A stretch of 64,000 bases of DNA from JAQBGV01 sp032128395 (GCA_032128395.1 JAQBGV010000184.1:1-64000); one strand, 5' to 3'; numbered from the stretch's first letter, positions 50,933 through 60,766 are shown. The notes: generated from the letters alone by a model not told the origin. Made by a program: numbers and translations.

Positions 50933-52402
50933 ATGATGCGGCGACGGCTCTGCGCGCACTGTGTCTCGAGACGGCGCGCCTCGACTCCACCTCACTCCGT
51001 CTCGCCGAGGCGACGGTCGCACGTCTCGGTCCTACCGCCCGCTCGGTCTGGGCTCGCATCGATCACCTTAGCCGTCGCGATCCTTGCCGTCGGTTGCGTG
51101 GCTCGTTCCGCGCCCACCACCGGGCCTCGCGAGGCGGATTCCCCAGAACCCGCCCCGCAGGAGGCCCGCAAGGTCGAAGCGGTTCCATCGCGTCTCGGCG
51201 CGGTGCGCGACACCCTGACACTCTCGACGACTCTCGAGGCACTCCACACGATCGAAGTCCCGACGCAGATCTCCGGAAGGGTATCCGAGGTGATCGTGCG
51301 GGAGGGCGCGTCGGTGCGCAAAGGAGATCCGATCCTTCGGCTCGACAACGAGGAGTTGGTCCTCGCCGTACGGGAGCGCGAACTCGAGCATCACGATGCG
51401 GTCGAGCGTGCTGCGACGGTGCAGCTCGACTGGGAGGAATCGAAGCAGTCGGAAGCGGTGAACGAACTCTCGTTCCTGAAAGCGGAGAGGGAGTATCAAC
51501 GACTCGAGCGTCTGCTCACCGACCTGGGACGTCGCCCGGTCTCCGAGGAGGCGGTCGAGGCGAGTCGGTTCGCGATGGATGAAGCTCGGATCCGCCGGGA
51601 AACCGGCTTGCTCATCACGCAGCGGAAGGACCACCTCAGGAAGCTCGCGGAGTTGACCGTCGACAAGACAAAGATCGCGTGGGACCGCGCGCAACTCGAT
51701 CTCGATCGTGCCGTCATCGGGGCGCCGATCGACGGGGACGTGACCTTTCTCGAGATCCGTCCCGGCGAACAGGTCAACGCGGGGGCCCATGTGGTCACCG
51801 TCGTCGACCGCGGAATCCTCTACTGCAAGGTTCGCATCCCGCAACGTCGGCTCGCGGAGCTCTCCCTCGGCCAGCCGGTCGAGATCGAATCGGAAACCCA
51901 CCCCGGTCTGGAGATTCTCGGGCGAGTCGAGGCGATCCTCGCGGTGGTCGACCCGATCGAGGGCACGGTCGAGGCACGGGTCGAAGTCGATGACCCCGAC
52001 GGAGTTCTCCGTCCGGGGGCGTTCCTCACCGCCCGGATCGTGCTCTCCGAGCGTCCCGACGCGTTGCTGATTCCCAAGCGCGCCCGTCTCTTCGAGGGGA
52101 ACCGCTCGTTGATCTTCGTCGTGCGCGATGATCATGCGGTTCGGCTCGAGGTCGCGACCGGGCTTCTCACCGACGACGAAGTCGAGATTCGCCCCGCTGT
52201 GGGGGGGTTGATCGCAGGCGAGTCCGTCGTGGTCCGCGGTCAATCTCGACTGCGCGACGGGGAGGCGGTGATCATCGCCGGCGAAGCCGACGAGGATCAG
52301 CCGCCGACGGTGGAGACCGGATCGGAAGCGGCCGAGGTTCCTGCCCCGCAGTCTGCGGTAGGCGAAGGCCCTGCTTCCGGGAGCGCCCCGCGGCAGGGGT
52401 GA
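50933..52402 (+). CDS. RND efflux periplasmic adaptor (HlyD/MFP family), lipoprotein
   Basis: 489 residues. The N-terminus carries a lipobox (LAVAILAVGC, about residues 45-54). Then come the barrel-sandwich/lipoyl half (VPTQISGRVSEVIVREGASVRKGDPIL), a long coiled-coil hairpin (about 145-245), the second lipoyl half (IGAPIDGDVTFLEIRPGEQV) and beta-barrel parts (GQPVEIESETHPG, LRPGAFLTARIVL). It would join the inner-membrane pumps encoded next to an outer-membrane channel, which is not in the window. The C-terminal 50 residues are disordered. Starts at ATG 50933 or 50936. Confidence 0.9.
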   Translation: MMRRRLCAHCVSRRRASTPPHSVSPRRRSHVSVLPPARSGLASITLAVAILAVGCVARSAPTTGPREADSPEPAPQEARKVEAVPSRLGAVRDTLTLSTTLEALHTIEVPTQISGRVSEVIVREGASVRKGDPILRLDNEELVLAVRERELEHHDAVERAATVQLDWEESKQSEAVNELSFLKAEREYQRLERLLTDLGRRPVSEEAVEASRFAMDEARIRRETGLLITQRKDHLRKLAELTVDKTKIAWDRAQLDLDRAVIGAPIDGDVTFLEIRPGEQVNAGAHVVTVVDRGILYCKVRIPQRRLAELSLGQPVEIESETHPGLEILGRVEAILAVVDPIEGTVEARVEVDDPDGVLRPGAFLTARIVLSERPDALLIPKRARLFEGNRSLIFVVRDDHAVRLEVATGLLTDDEVEIRPAVGGLIAGESVVVRGQSRLRDGEAVIIAGEADEDQPPTVETGSEAAEVPAPQSAVGEGPASGSAPRQG

Positions 52403-52406
52403 GCCG

Positions 52407-55400
52407 ATGGATTCGAGCCCCCACTCCTCTCTTCCGGGCGAATCGCCTCGCAAGGGGGTGATCGAGCTGGCGGTACGTCGGCCGATCGCCCTCCTGATGA
52501 TCTTCTCCGCGGTCGCGGTCTTCGGACTGATCTCACTCCGCCGGCTCCCCGTCGACCTGATGCCCGATGTCGACCTCCCGACGATCACCGTGCGCACCGA
52601 TGTCCCCGGGGCAGCGCCGGGCGATGTCGAAGAACGGGTTTCCCGTCGCTTGGAAGAGGCACTGAGTGTGGTCGGCGGGCTGCGCCGCATCACCTCGATC
52701 TCGCGGGCCGAGACCTGCGATGTGATCTTGGAATTCGCGTGGGACTCGGACCTGCGCAGTGCGGTCCAAGACATCCGCGAGAAGCTCGACCAAGCTTTTC
52801 TCCCCGACGATGCCGGGGCGCCGACGGTCTTGCGCTACGACCCTCGCCTCGAGCCGATCCTGCTCGTCGGTCTCGAAGGGCCGACCGATCTCTCCACTTT
52901 GCGTCGCATCGCCGAGGAAGAGGTGGAGCGACGGCTCGAGACGGTCGATGGGATCGCCGCGGTCCGGGTGCGGGGAGGCTTCGAGGAGGAGATCGGGATC
53001 CTGGTCGACGAGGATCACCTGAGAAGTCGCGGAGTCTCGATCGCCCGGATCTCGCAGCGGCTCGCCGAGGAGAACCTCGACCAGGCCGCGGGGCAATTGA
53101 GCGACGGTGAGGTCCGCTACATCGTCCGGACCCGCAACGAGCTCAAGACCCTGGACGAGATCCTCGCTCTCCCGATTCGGGTCGACGGAGAGGCGATCGT
53201 CCGACTCTCCGACGTCGCGACCGTCGTCTCCCGCCCGAAGGAGGAGCGGGTGATCACTCGGATCGATGGGAGACCGGCGGTCCAAGTGGAGATTCTCCGC
53301 GAGGGGGACGCGAACATCGTCGAACTCTCGGAGCAAGTCCGGAACCGACTCTTCGGGACCGAGAAGGAGCAGGCGGCGTTTCTCCGCTGGCTCTCCGAGC
53401 AAGAGGGGCCCATCCCAGCGGCGCCGGCGTCGGACCCAACGGAGACCGGTGGGCGATCGGGGAAGCAGGGCTCTCGCGAGGGGATGGAGGGAATGCCGCG
53501 AACCACGCCGCGGCCCGACTACATCGCGTCCTGGCTCCCCCCCGATACGCGACTCGTCCTCTTGTCGGACCAGTCGGTGTTCATCGAAGGGGCGATCCGA
53601 GACCTGCAGCAGACTGCGATCCTCGGCGGAGTCCTGGCCATCTTCGTCTTGTTCCTCTTCCTCGGACGGCTCTCGTACACCGCCGTGGTCGCGGTGACGA
53701 TCCCCTGCTCCGTGATCGCGACCTTTGCCCCGATGCACCTCGGAGGGATCTCCCTGAACATCATGTCACTCGGGGGGCTCGCGCTCGGGATCGGAATGCT
53801 GGTCGACTCGAGCATCGTCGTGCTCGAATCGATCTTCCGACGGCAGGAGGATGGTCTGGGCGCGGTCGAGGCGGCGATCACCGGCGCGCGCGAGGTCGCT
53901 CCTGCGGTGATGGCCTCGACGTTGACCACCGTCGCAGTATTCTTCCCGATCGTGTTCGTCGAGGGGATGGCCGGTCGGCTCTTCCGCGACCAAGCGCTCA
54001 CCGTGGTGCTCTCCCTCCTCGCTTCGCTGATCGTCGCACTCACTCTGATTCCGATGCTCGCCGCACGGCTCGGGGGAGTCGGGGGTGCGAGCAAGGAGAG
54101 GCGAGCGCTGGTGGGCTTCGGGGGACGCTTCTGGACGGTTCATCGCGTCCGGTCGATTCTCCTTTGGATCCATCGCGGTATCTGGTTGCGCTGGGCTCTC
54201 ACCCCGTTGTTCCTCCCCTACGTTCTGGTCTCTGCGCTCATCGACTTCTTCGGGATCGTGATCCTGCTCTCCCGAAGGGCAATTCAGCTCATCGGTTGGT
54301 CGCTGATCCGCGCCGCCGGTCGCGCCGGCGCCTATTCGGCCACCCCACTCCTTCGCGTTTTCCGCGGCGGGTACACCTGGCTCGAGGATCTCTATCTCCG
54401 AGGAATCTCGGTCGCGCTCGACCAACGGGGACCGATTCTGGTGGCGACGGCGGGAGCGGTCGCCCTTTCGCTCTGGGCGGTCGCGGGGTTGGGTTCGGAG
54501 CTGGTCCCCGAGGCGTCGCGCGGAGAATTCACGATCCACGTACGTTATCCGGTGGGGACCCCGATCGAGACCACGGACCAATACGCGCGTTCGATCGAAA
54601 CCGTCCTCGCTGAGCACCCCTCGGTCGCGACCGTGGCGACGATCATCGGGCGCGATCCGGAGGAGCTGCGGGAGACTCAGGAGGGGGACCACAGCGCACG
54701 GTTCCAGGTGCGACTCGACGTGGGTCGCGACGAGCCGGCGGAGGTCGAAGCGCGGGTCCTTGCCGCCCTGCGTCCCGAGCTCGAGTCGGTCGACGATCAC
54801 GACTGGGAGGTGCGACGCCCTGCGCTCTTCTCGACGCGCAGTCCGATCGAGATCGAGATTCGTGGTCCCGATCTCGAGGCCCTTCGTGACATCGAGCGGG
54901 AAGTGCGGATGATTCTCGCGGAGATTCCGGAATTGCGAGAGGTGCGGAGTACCCTCGCTCCCGGGAGTCCCGAAGTCCACCTGCATCCCGATCGGGATGC
55001 CCTCGCACGTCACGGCCTGACCAGTGAACAGATTGCTCTTGTCCTGCGGCGCAAGAATCTCGGGGAGGTGGCGACGCGTTACCGATCGGGAGATCGAAGG
55101 ATCGACATGCGGGTGCAGCTGCGCCCGGAAGATCGCGCGTCGATCGATGATCTGCTCTCGCTCATCGTCGCTCCCCGCGAGGGGGGGGATGGAATCCGCC
55201 TCGGGGATCTGCTCGCTTCCTGGGAATCTCTGGAGGGTCCGGCGGAGATCCGTCGGATCGGCCGGCAGCGGGCGGTGGTGATCTCGGCGGAGATCGAAGG
55301 GGTCGACCTCGGCCGGATCGCGGAGACGATCGAGACGCGGCTCTACGGGCGGTTGCAGCTCCCACCGGATGTGGTCGTCGAAGTGGTGGGGCAGAAGAAG

Positions 55401-56000
55401 GAGATGGAGCGCTCTCTCGACTCGCTCCTCGCCGCACTCGCGCTCGCGATCTTCCTCGTCTACGTGGTGATGGCGAGCCAGTTCGAATCGCTCCGGCAGC
55501 CGTTCGTGATCTTGTTCACGATCCCCCTCGCTGCGGTGGGCGTGATCGGGACACTCTGGCTGACCGGGACTCCGATCTCCGTGATGACCTTCATCGGCAT
55601 GATCGTCCTCGCGGGGATCGTGGTGAACAACGCAATCGTGCTCCTCGACCAGGTGAACCGATTGCGGGTAGGAGGAGCGACCATCCGCGAAGCGCTCGTC
55701 GAAGGCGGGCGCCGCCGGCTCCGTCCGATCCTGATGACCACCTTGACGACGGTGCTCGCTCTTCTCCCGGTGACGGGGATCCTCACTCGAATTCCCCACC
55801 CCGCGATGCTCGACGCGATTCTCGGCACCGGCGAGGGTGCGGAGATCCGCGCCCCCCTCGCGCTCACAGTGATCGGGGGACTCATCTCGAGCACGCTGCT
55901 CACCTTGATCGTGGTCCCGGTGGTGTACTCCCTCGTCGAGCGAGACCCGCGTCGCGAGGCGCCGCTCGAGCCACCCGAGCCGGAAGGAGTGGCGGGGTGA
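52407..56000 (+). CDS. RND-family efflux pump, first subunit (HAE1-like)
   Basis: 1197 residues, larger than AcrB (~1050). N-terminal RRPIALLMIFSAVAVFGLISLRRLPVDLMPDVDLP and twelve predicted membrane helices; porter-domain motifs GAAPGDVEERVSRRLEEAL and SDLRSAVQDIREKLD. Helix 4 reads GIGMLVDSSIVVLESI, with only the first of the two aspartates of AcrB's proton relay. Helix 10 region GIVVNNAIVLLDQVNRLR is typical. Extra length comes mostly from an insert near 310-370 and an added hydrophobic stretch after helix 6 (FFGIVILLSRRAIQLIGW). Probably exports hydrophobic compounds, or metals less likely. Four nt after the adaptor gene. Confidence 0.92.
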   Translation: MDSSPHSSLPGESPRKGVIELAVRRPIALLMIFSAVAVFGLISLRRLPVDLMPDVDLPTITVRTDVPGAAPGDVEERVSRRLEEALSVVGGLRRITSISRAETCDVILEFAWDSDLRSAVQDIREKLDQAFLPDDAGAPTVLRYDPRLEPILLVGLEGPTDLSTLRRIAEEEVERRLETVDGIAAVRVRGGFEEEIGILVDEDHLRSRGVSIARISQRLAEENLDQAAGQLSDGEVRYIVRTRNELKTLDEILALPIRVDGEAIVRLSDVATVVSRPKEERVITRIDGRPAVQVEILREGDANIVELSEQVRNRLFGTEKEQAAFLRWLSEQEGPIPAAPASDPTETGGRSGKQGSREGMEGMPRTTPRPDYIASWLPPDTRLVLLSDQSVFIEGAIRDLQQTAILGGVLAIFVLFLFLGRLSYTAVVAVTIPCSVIATFAPMHLGGISLNIMSLGGLALGIGMLVDSSIVVLESIFRRQEDGLGAVEAAITGAREVAPAVMASTLTTVAVFFPIVFVEGMAGRLFRDQALTVVLSLLASLIVALTLIPMLAARLGGVGGASKERRALVGFGGRFWTVHRVRSILLWIHRGIWLRWALTPLFLPYVLVSALIDFFGIVILLSRRAIQLIGWSLIRAAGRAGAYSATPLLRVFRGGYTWLEDLYLRGISVALDQRGPILVATAGAVALSLWAVAGLGSELVPEASRGEFTIHVRYPVGTPIETTDQYARSIETVLAEHPSVATVATIIGRDPEELRETQEGDHSARFQVRLDVGRDEPAEVEARVLAALRPELESVDDHDWEVRRPALFSTRSPIEIEIRGPDLEALRDIEREVRMILAEIPELREVRSTLAPGSPEVHLHPDRDALARHGLTSEQIALVLRRKNLGEVATRYRSGDRRIDMRVQLRPEDRASIDDLLSLIVAPREGGDGIRLGDLLASWESLEGPAEIRRIGRQRAVVISAEIEGVDLGRIAETIETRLYGRLQLPPDVVVEVVGQKKEMERSLDSLLAALALAIFLVYVVMASQFESLRQPFVILFTIPLAAVGVIGTLWLTGTPISVMTFIGMIVLAGIVVNNAIVLLDQVNRLRVGGATIREALVEGGRRRLRPILMTTLTTVLALLPVTGILTRIPHPAMLDAILGTGEGAEIRAPLALTVIGGLISSTLLTLIVVPVVYSLVERDPRREAPLEPPEPEGVAG

Positions 56001-59000
56001 AAGAGCCCAGGACCCGAGGCTGGCAACTTGCGCTCGACCGCCCGGTGACGGTCCTGATGCTCCTCTGCTCGATCCTAGTCATCGGAGTGATCGCGAAGCT
56101 GGGCGTGCCGCTCATCCTGTTCCCTCCCGGCATCGTCGCCGGGTCGATCTCGGTGTCGGTGCCGGTCCCAGAGTCGACCCCGCAAGAGGTGATGGAGCAG
56201 GTCGCGGTCCCCGCGGAGGAACTTTTCCGCACCATTCCGGGGACCACCAAGATCAGCAGCTTCTCGGGGGCCTCGTTCTGCCAGATCCGCGTGCAGTACT
56301 CGGGCGGCGCAGATGGGGACGCGATCTACGCGGACATCCGCGACCGGATGGAGCGACTCCTCCCGAGCTTCCCGGAGGGTGCGGACCGGTACCGCATCTT
56401 CCGCTTCAATCTCGACACCGATGTTCAGGTGATGTCGTGCGCCGCCACCTATTCCGACGAAGTCCATTCGCCGGAGACACTTCTCGAGAACGTGATCCGC
56501 CCTCGGCTGGAGGCGACCGAGGGGGTCGCCAGAGCCGATGTTCGGGGGTTGGTGGGCCGGCAGGTCTCGATCGAGTTGATCCCGGAGCGGGTGACCGCCC
56601 ACTCGGTGGACGTCCGCGCGCTCGTCGCGAAACTCCGGGGGGAGAACCTGCTCGTCCCGGGGGGCCCGGTCGACGATGGGGGCCGCCGCTGGTTGGTGCG
56701 CGTTTCCCAGCGCTTTCAGGACCTCGACGAGATCCGTTCGCTCCGGATCGACGACGCGCTGACCCTCGGAGACATCGCGGACGTCAGGATCCGACGCGGG
56801 GTCGACCGCTTCCTGGTCCGGGTCGATGGCGAACTCTGTCAGGTGGTCGAGGTGTTCAAGGAGTCGGAGGCGAACGCGGTCGACGTGTGCAAGCGCCTCC
56901 GCCACGTCTACGAAGAGGAACTGACGAAGGACCCGCGGCTCTCCGGGTTCACCTTCCATATCTTCTTCGATCAGGGCGAGACGATCACGCAGCAGATCGG
57001 AAACCTCCAGAGCACCTGCCTGTGGGGCGGATTGCTCGCGGTGGTGGTCCTCTTCCTCTTCATCCGGCGGTTGCGTCCGACCCTCCTGATCGCCGCGGCG
57101 ATCCCCCTCTCGCTCCTGATCGCGGTCGTCTCGCTCTTCTTCCGGGGGGGGACCTTCAACTTCCTCTCACTGACCGGCCTGACCCTCGCGATCGGGATGC
57201 TGATCGACAATGCGATCGTCGTCTCCGAGAACATTCTCCACTATCGCGAGCGCGGACTGGACCCGCGCGAAGCCGCCGGACGAGGCGTCTCCGAGGTCGC
57301 ACTCGCGGTCACCCTGGCCACGTTGACCACGGTCGCGGTGTTCGTGCCGCTCATCTTCCTCGGAGAAGACTCGAACACGCGCGTGATCATGCGTGAACTC
57401 GGCCTGCCGGTCTGTGAGTCGCTCCTCGCGTCCCTCTTCGTCGCCCTGGTGTTCATCCCGACCGGAGCCGCGAAGCTGCTTCCTCTAGGAAGCGTGGCGT
57501 CACGCGCGGTGGGGGCGGATCCGCGCGGAGGAAGGATGATGCGCCTCTACCGCAGGTCGATCGTCTACGGGCTTCGGCATCGACTCCCGCTCCTCGTCCT
57601 GCTCGCCGTCGCGCTCGGGAGCCAGGCGATCCCTCTCGGGCAACTCCAGAAAGAGGGGAAGGGCGGTCGCCCCTCGAACGACCACTACGTCAACGTCGAC
57701 TTCCCGGTTCATTCGACGCTGATCGAGGCGGACGAGATCATGGAGAAGATCCGCGAGAGCCTCGAGTCGCTCCGTGAAAAAGTCTCCATCGAGACGATCG
57801 TCAGTTTCTTCGATACGGACGATGGCACGACGATGCTGATCCTCGAGCCGGGGCAGTTGGAGTCACAGGAGGTGATGCAGAGCCTCCTGAAGGAGCGGCT
57901 CCCCGACATTCCAGGGATCGAGTACCGCTTTCCCGGCGCGGAGGAGGAGCGGGAGGGACGGCGGATCGACATCTCGGCCACGGGTCGCGATCCTTCGATG
58001 CTCGCGGTGATCTTGGCCGACCTCGCGGAGCGTCTCCGCGGCATCCCCGGGATCCTCGCGGTGAGTACTCCCACGGATGACACGAACGAAGAGATCTCCG
58101 TGGTGGTGGAACGGGAACGTGCCCAGCGCTTCGACGTGAACCCGACCCAAGTGTCGGGCATCATCGGCTGGATGCTCCGAGGAGCTCCACTCCCCGACTT
58201 CGAGGTGGACGGGGAAGAGCTCCCGATGTGGATCCGCTTCCAGGAGCAGGAACTCGACGGATTTGGTGACCTGTACCAGGTGCAGGTCTTCAACCAGCAG
58301 GGGCAGTCCCTGCCGCTCGCCACCCTCGCTCGATTCGAGGTGGGGAAGTCGCTGCCGAGCATCCGACGCGTGGACCGGCGCGTGACGAGCCGCCTCGGCG
58401 TGACCCTCGAACCTGGCGCGAAGTTCGAGAACGTCGGTCCGGCGGTGCTCCAGCAGGTCCGAGAGACCGAACTCCCCACGGGATACCACCTCCTCTCGCA
58501 GGACGGGTCGCGGGAGTTCGAGGAGAGCCTCAAGGATGTGAAGGTCGCCGGTATCCTCGGGCTCGTCCTGATCTTCGGCCTGATGGGAGTGCTCTTCGAG
58601 AGCGTGCTCCTGCCACTCTCGGTGATCTGCAGCATCCCGTTCCTGTTCGTCGGGGCGTTCTGGAGTTGCTATCTCTTCGGCGAGACGTTGACCCCCGAGG
58701 CGCTGGTCGGCTTCGTGATCCTGATCGGGATCGTCGTCAACAATGCGATCGTGCTCGTCGACTGCATCAATCGGTTCCGAGCCCAGGGGATGAGCCGCTC
58801 GAAGGCGATCATCGAAGGGTCGCGGGCGCGATTTCGGCCGATCTGGATGACCTCTCTGACCACCATCTGTGGCCTCCTCCCCCTGATCCTCATCCCGGAC
58901 CGCGGTGAGGGGATGAGTTTCCGCCCGATCGGCGTCGTCGTGCTCGGGGGCTTGGCGAGTGCGACGATCTTCACCACCATCGGGGTGCCGATCTTCTACT

Positions 59001-59086
59001 CCATCTTCGACGATCTGGGCCGGTGGTTCCTGGGCGACCGAGGCACGTCGACGGACCCCGAACCGGCTCTGGACGAGCGATCTTGA
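55997..59086 (+). CDS. RND-family efflux pump, second subunit
   Basis: 1029 residues, GTG start overlapping the previous stop (GTGA). RPVTVLMLLCSILVIGVIA, VPESTPQEVMEQVAVPAEEL, helix 4 LAIGMLIDNAIVVSENI, and helix 10-11 ILIGIVVNNAIVLVDCINRFRA follow the RND pattern. By eye it is clearly different in the porter domains from the first pump, so a heteromeric pair (as in MdtBC-type systems) or two separate pumps with a shared adaptor are both possible. The direct overlap favours co-assembly. The tRNA-Leu promoter begins 7 nt after its stop. Confidence 0.92.
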   Translation: MKEPRTRGWQLALDRPVTVLMLLCSILVIGVIAKLGVPLILFPPGIVAGSISVSVPVPESTPQEVMEQVAVPAEELFRTIPGTTKISSFSGASFCQIRVQYSGGADGDAIYADIRDRMERLLPSFPEGADRYRIFRFNLDTDVQVMSCAATYSDEVHSPETLLENVIRPRLEATEGVARADVRGLVGRQVSIELIPERVTAHSVDVRALVAKLRGENLLVPGGPVDDGGRRWLVRVSQRFQDLDEIRSLRIDDALTLGDIADVRIRRGVDRFLVRVDGELCQVVEVFKESEANAVDVCKRLRHVYEEELTKDPRLSGFTFHIFFDQGETITQQIGNLQSTCLWGGLLAVVVLFLFIRRLRPTLLIAAAIPLSLLIAVVSLFFRGGTFNFLSLTGLTLAIGMLIDNAIVVSENILHYRERGLDPREAAGRGVSEVALAVTLATLTTVAVFVPLIFLGEDSNTRVIMRELGLPVCESLLASLFVALVFIPTGAAKLLPLGSVASRAVGADPRGGRMMRLYRRSIVYGLRHRLPLLVLLAVALGSQAIPLGQLQKEGKGGRPSNDHYVNVDFPVHSTLIEADEIMEKIRESLESLREKVSIETIVSFFDTDDGTTMLILEPGQLESQEVMQSLLKERLPDIPGIEYRFPGAEEEREGRRIDISATGRDPSMLAVILADLAERLRGIPGILAVSTPTDDTNEEISVVVERERAQRFDVNPTQVSGIIGWMLRGAPLPDFEVDGEELPMWIRFQEQELDGFGDLYQVQVFNQQGQSLPLATLARFEVGKSLPSIRRVDRRVTSRLGVTLEPGAKFENVGPAVLQQVRETELPTGYHLLSQDGSREFEESLKDVKVAGILGLVLIFGLMGVLFESVLLPLSVICSIPFLFVGAFWSCYLFGETLTPEALVGFVILIGIVVNNAIVLVDCINRFRAQGMSRSKAIIEGSRARFRPIWMTSLTTICGLLPLILIPDRGEGMSFRPIGVVVLGGLASATIFTTIGVPIFYSIFDDLGRWFLGDRGTSTDPEPALDERS

Positions 59087-59092
59087 GCGATC

Positions 59093-59120
59093 TTGACACC
59101 CCCCCGGCCCACCCTATGAT
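59093..59120 (+). promoter_or_regulatory. Promoter of tRNA-Leu
   Basis: TTGACA (59093-59098), 16-bp spacer, TATGAT (59115-59120); the tRNA begins 19 nt further on. The -35 lies just after the end of the RND gene, in a short duplicated GCGATCTTGA. Confidence 0.85.
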
Positions 59121-59138
59121 CGCCGCTCTTCCATCGAT

Positions 59139-59223
<85 letters not shown>

Positions 59224-59224
<1 letters not shown>

Positions 59225-59266
59225 TTTCAATTTCCGCCTTGGCGGAGATTGAAATGGTGTTTTTTT
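59224..59266 (+). terminator. Intrinsic terminator of tRNA-Leu
   Basis: ATTTCAATTTCCGCC pairs with GGCGGAGATTGAAAT (14 bp, one U-G pair, loop CTTG), followed after GGTG by seven T residues. It starts at the discriminator base of the tRNA. A clear Rho-independent terminator. Confidence 0.88.
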
Positions 59267-59438
59267 GCATTTCCGCTGACGCGGAAATCGCCTTTGGATC
59301 GGGGTCGACTATTCCGAATAGGGCCCTGGGAAATGGTGTTTTTTTTGCATTTCCGCTGACGCGGAAATCGCCTTTGGATCGGGGTCGACTGTTCCGAATA
59401 GGGCCGTAGGTCGGGGTCGACTATTCCCGATAGGGCCC
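59251..59438 (+). repeat. 79-bp tandem repeat after tRNA-Leu (two full copies and a partial third)
   Basis: Copy 1 starts at 59251 and copy 2 at 59330; copy 2 has one more T and an A-to-G change. A third copy covers only the last 28 bp (59411-59438). Each full copy holds part of the terminator and T-run, a perfect hairpin ATTTCCGC-TGAC-GCGGAAAT, and a TCGACTATTCCGAATAGGGCC element whose CTATTCCGAATAG is itself palindromic. Confidence 0.92.
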
Positions 59439-59596
59439 TTCTTGATTCTCGTGCGGGTCTTGCTCCTCTTGCCTTCCGCCCCTGCTTCCCTTCTTCTCCC
59501 TCCACCGTCTTCCCTCCTTCGTTCTCCCTCCTCCTCTCCCCTTGGCTCCCCAACCTCTCCTGTCTCCGCTACGATTCCGTCGGGGGAGGAACCACC
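59439..59596. other. Polypyrimidine tract upstream of the aminotransferase gene
   Basis: From about 59459 to 59575 the plus strand is mostly C and T (for example CTTCCCTTCTTCTCCCTCCA). It may form triplex or act as an untranslated leader; no gene is supported. A GGGAGGA site precedes the ATG at 59597. Confidence 0.6.
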
Positions 59597-60766
59597 ATGC
59601 TCAGTCAGCGCGTCCGTACCATCGAGCCGTCCGCGACCTTGGGGATGAACACCGCGATTCAGAAGTTGCGGGCCGCGGGGCAGGACATCATCAACTTCAG
59701 CGTCGGGGAGCCCGATTTCGACACTCCGGAGTTCATCCGGGAGGCGGCGAAGCGCGCGATCGATGCCGGTCAGACCCGGTACACGCCGGTGCCGGGCACT
59801 ACGGAATTGCGCGCAGCGGTCGCGGACTTCGTCGGGTCGGTGCGCGGCGAGTCGGTGCGTCCGGAAGAAGTGATCATCACGAGCGGGGCGAAGCAGGCGC
59901 TCGCCGAAGCGCTGACCGCGCTCTGCGATCCCGGCGACGAAGTTCTGCTTCCTGCACCGTACTGGGTGAGCTACCCCGACGAGATTCGCATCACCGATGC
60001 GATCCCGGTCGTCGTCACCCCACCCGCGGAGACCGGCTTCCGCGTGACACCCGAATCTCTCGCCCCCTACGTCACACCCCGCACCATCGGACTCATCCTG
60101 AACAGTCCGAGCAATCCTACCGGCGCCGTGCTCTCCGCCGACGAGATCACCGCCTTCGTCGAGTTCGCCGAGCAGCACGACCTCTGGATCCTCTCCGATG
60201 AGATCTACGAGCGCTTCGTCTTCGACGGGACCTTCGCGAGCCCGTTCTCCGGGGAGGGGCGTGCGCGCACGATTCTCGTCAGCGGGCTGTCGAAGTCGTT
60301 TGCGATGACCGGTTGGCGGATCGGTTGGGCCGTCGCGGATCCCGCATTGATCTCCGGGATGTCGCGACTCCAGAGTCACATCGCTTCGAACGCCTGCTCG
60401 ATCTCGCAGGCGGCGGCGCTGGAGGCGGTGCGGAATCCCGATCACCCGGACCTCCTGGCGATGCTCGGTGCATTCGCGGCTCGTCGCACCCGGGCCCTCG
60501 AGATCCTCGGGGAGATCGAGGGGCTCGCCGTTCTCCCCCCCGAGGGTGCCTTCTACCTCTTCGTCGACCTCCGGGCCTTCCTCGGTGCCGCCGGACCGCG
60601 TGCAGGAAGCGCTCTCTGTCAGGAGCTGCTCGAGGATCGCGGGGTCGCGACGGTGCCCGGCGATGCCTTCGGGCTCCCGGGGTGGGCGCGAATCTCGACG
60701 GCGCGTTCGATGGAGGAGATCGAGCGCGGCCTAGGGATTCTGGGGGAGTTTCTTCGAGCGCGCTGA
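59597..60766 (+). CDS. Class I aspartate/aromatic aminotransferase
   Basis: PLP-dependent aminotransferase of 389 residues. NFSVGEPDFDTPEFI, TSGAKQALAEAL, LNSPSNPTGAVLS, LSDEIYERFVF and S-x-x-K233 in LVSGLSKSFAMTGWRIGW (Schiff-base lysine) are the fold-type I motifs of bacterial aspartate transaminases. The C-terminal arginine region GWARISTARSMEE should bind the substrate carboxylate. It probably makes aspartate or interconverts related amino acids; specificity cannot be set from sequence alone, so no symbol is given. GGGAGGA lies 6 nt before the ATG. Confidence 0.92.
   Translation: MLSQRVRTIEPSATLGMNTAIQKLRAAGQDIINFSVGEPDFDTPEFIREAAKRAIDAGQTRYTPVPGTTELRAAVADFVGSVRGESVRPEEVIITSGAKQALAEALTALCDPGDEVLLPAPYWVSYPDEIRITDAIPVVVTPPAETGFRVTPESLAPYVTPRTIGLILNSPSNPTGAVLSADEITAFVEFAEQHDLWILSDEIYERFVFDGTFASPFSGEGRARTILVSGLSKSFAMTGWRIGWAVADPALISGMSRLQSHIASNACSISQAAALEAVRNPDHPDLLAMLGAFAARRTRALEILGEIEGLAVLPPEGAFYLFVDLRAFLGAAGPRAGSALCQELLEDRGVATVPGDAFGLPGWARISTARSMEEIERGLGILGEFLRAR

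Noticed and set aside
59225..59596. Genomic island attached to tRNA-Leu
   Set aside because: No integrase, no direct repeat of the tRNA 3' end and normal core genes follow directly.
59309..60445. Long minus-strand open frame over the aminotransferase gene
   Set aside because: It is antisense to a clear enzyme gene and has no recognisable protein features.
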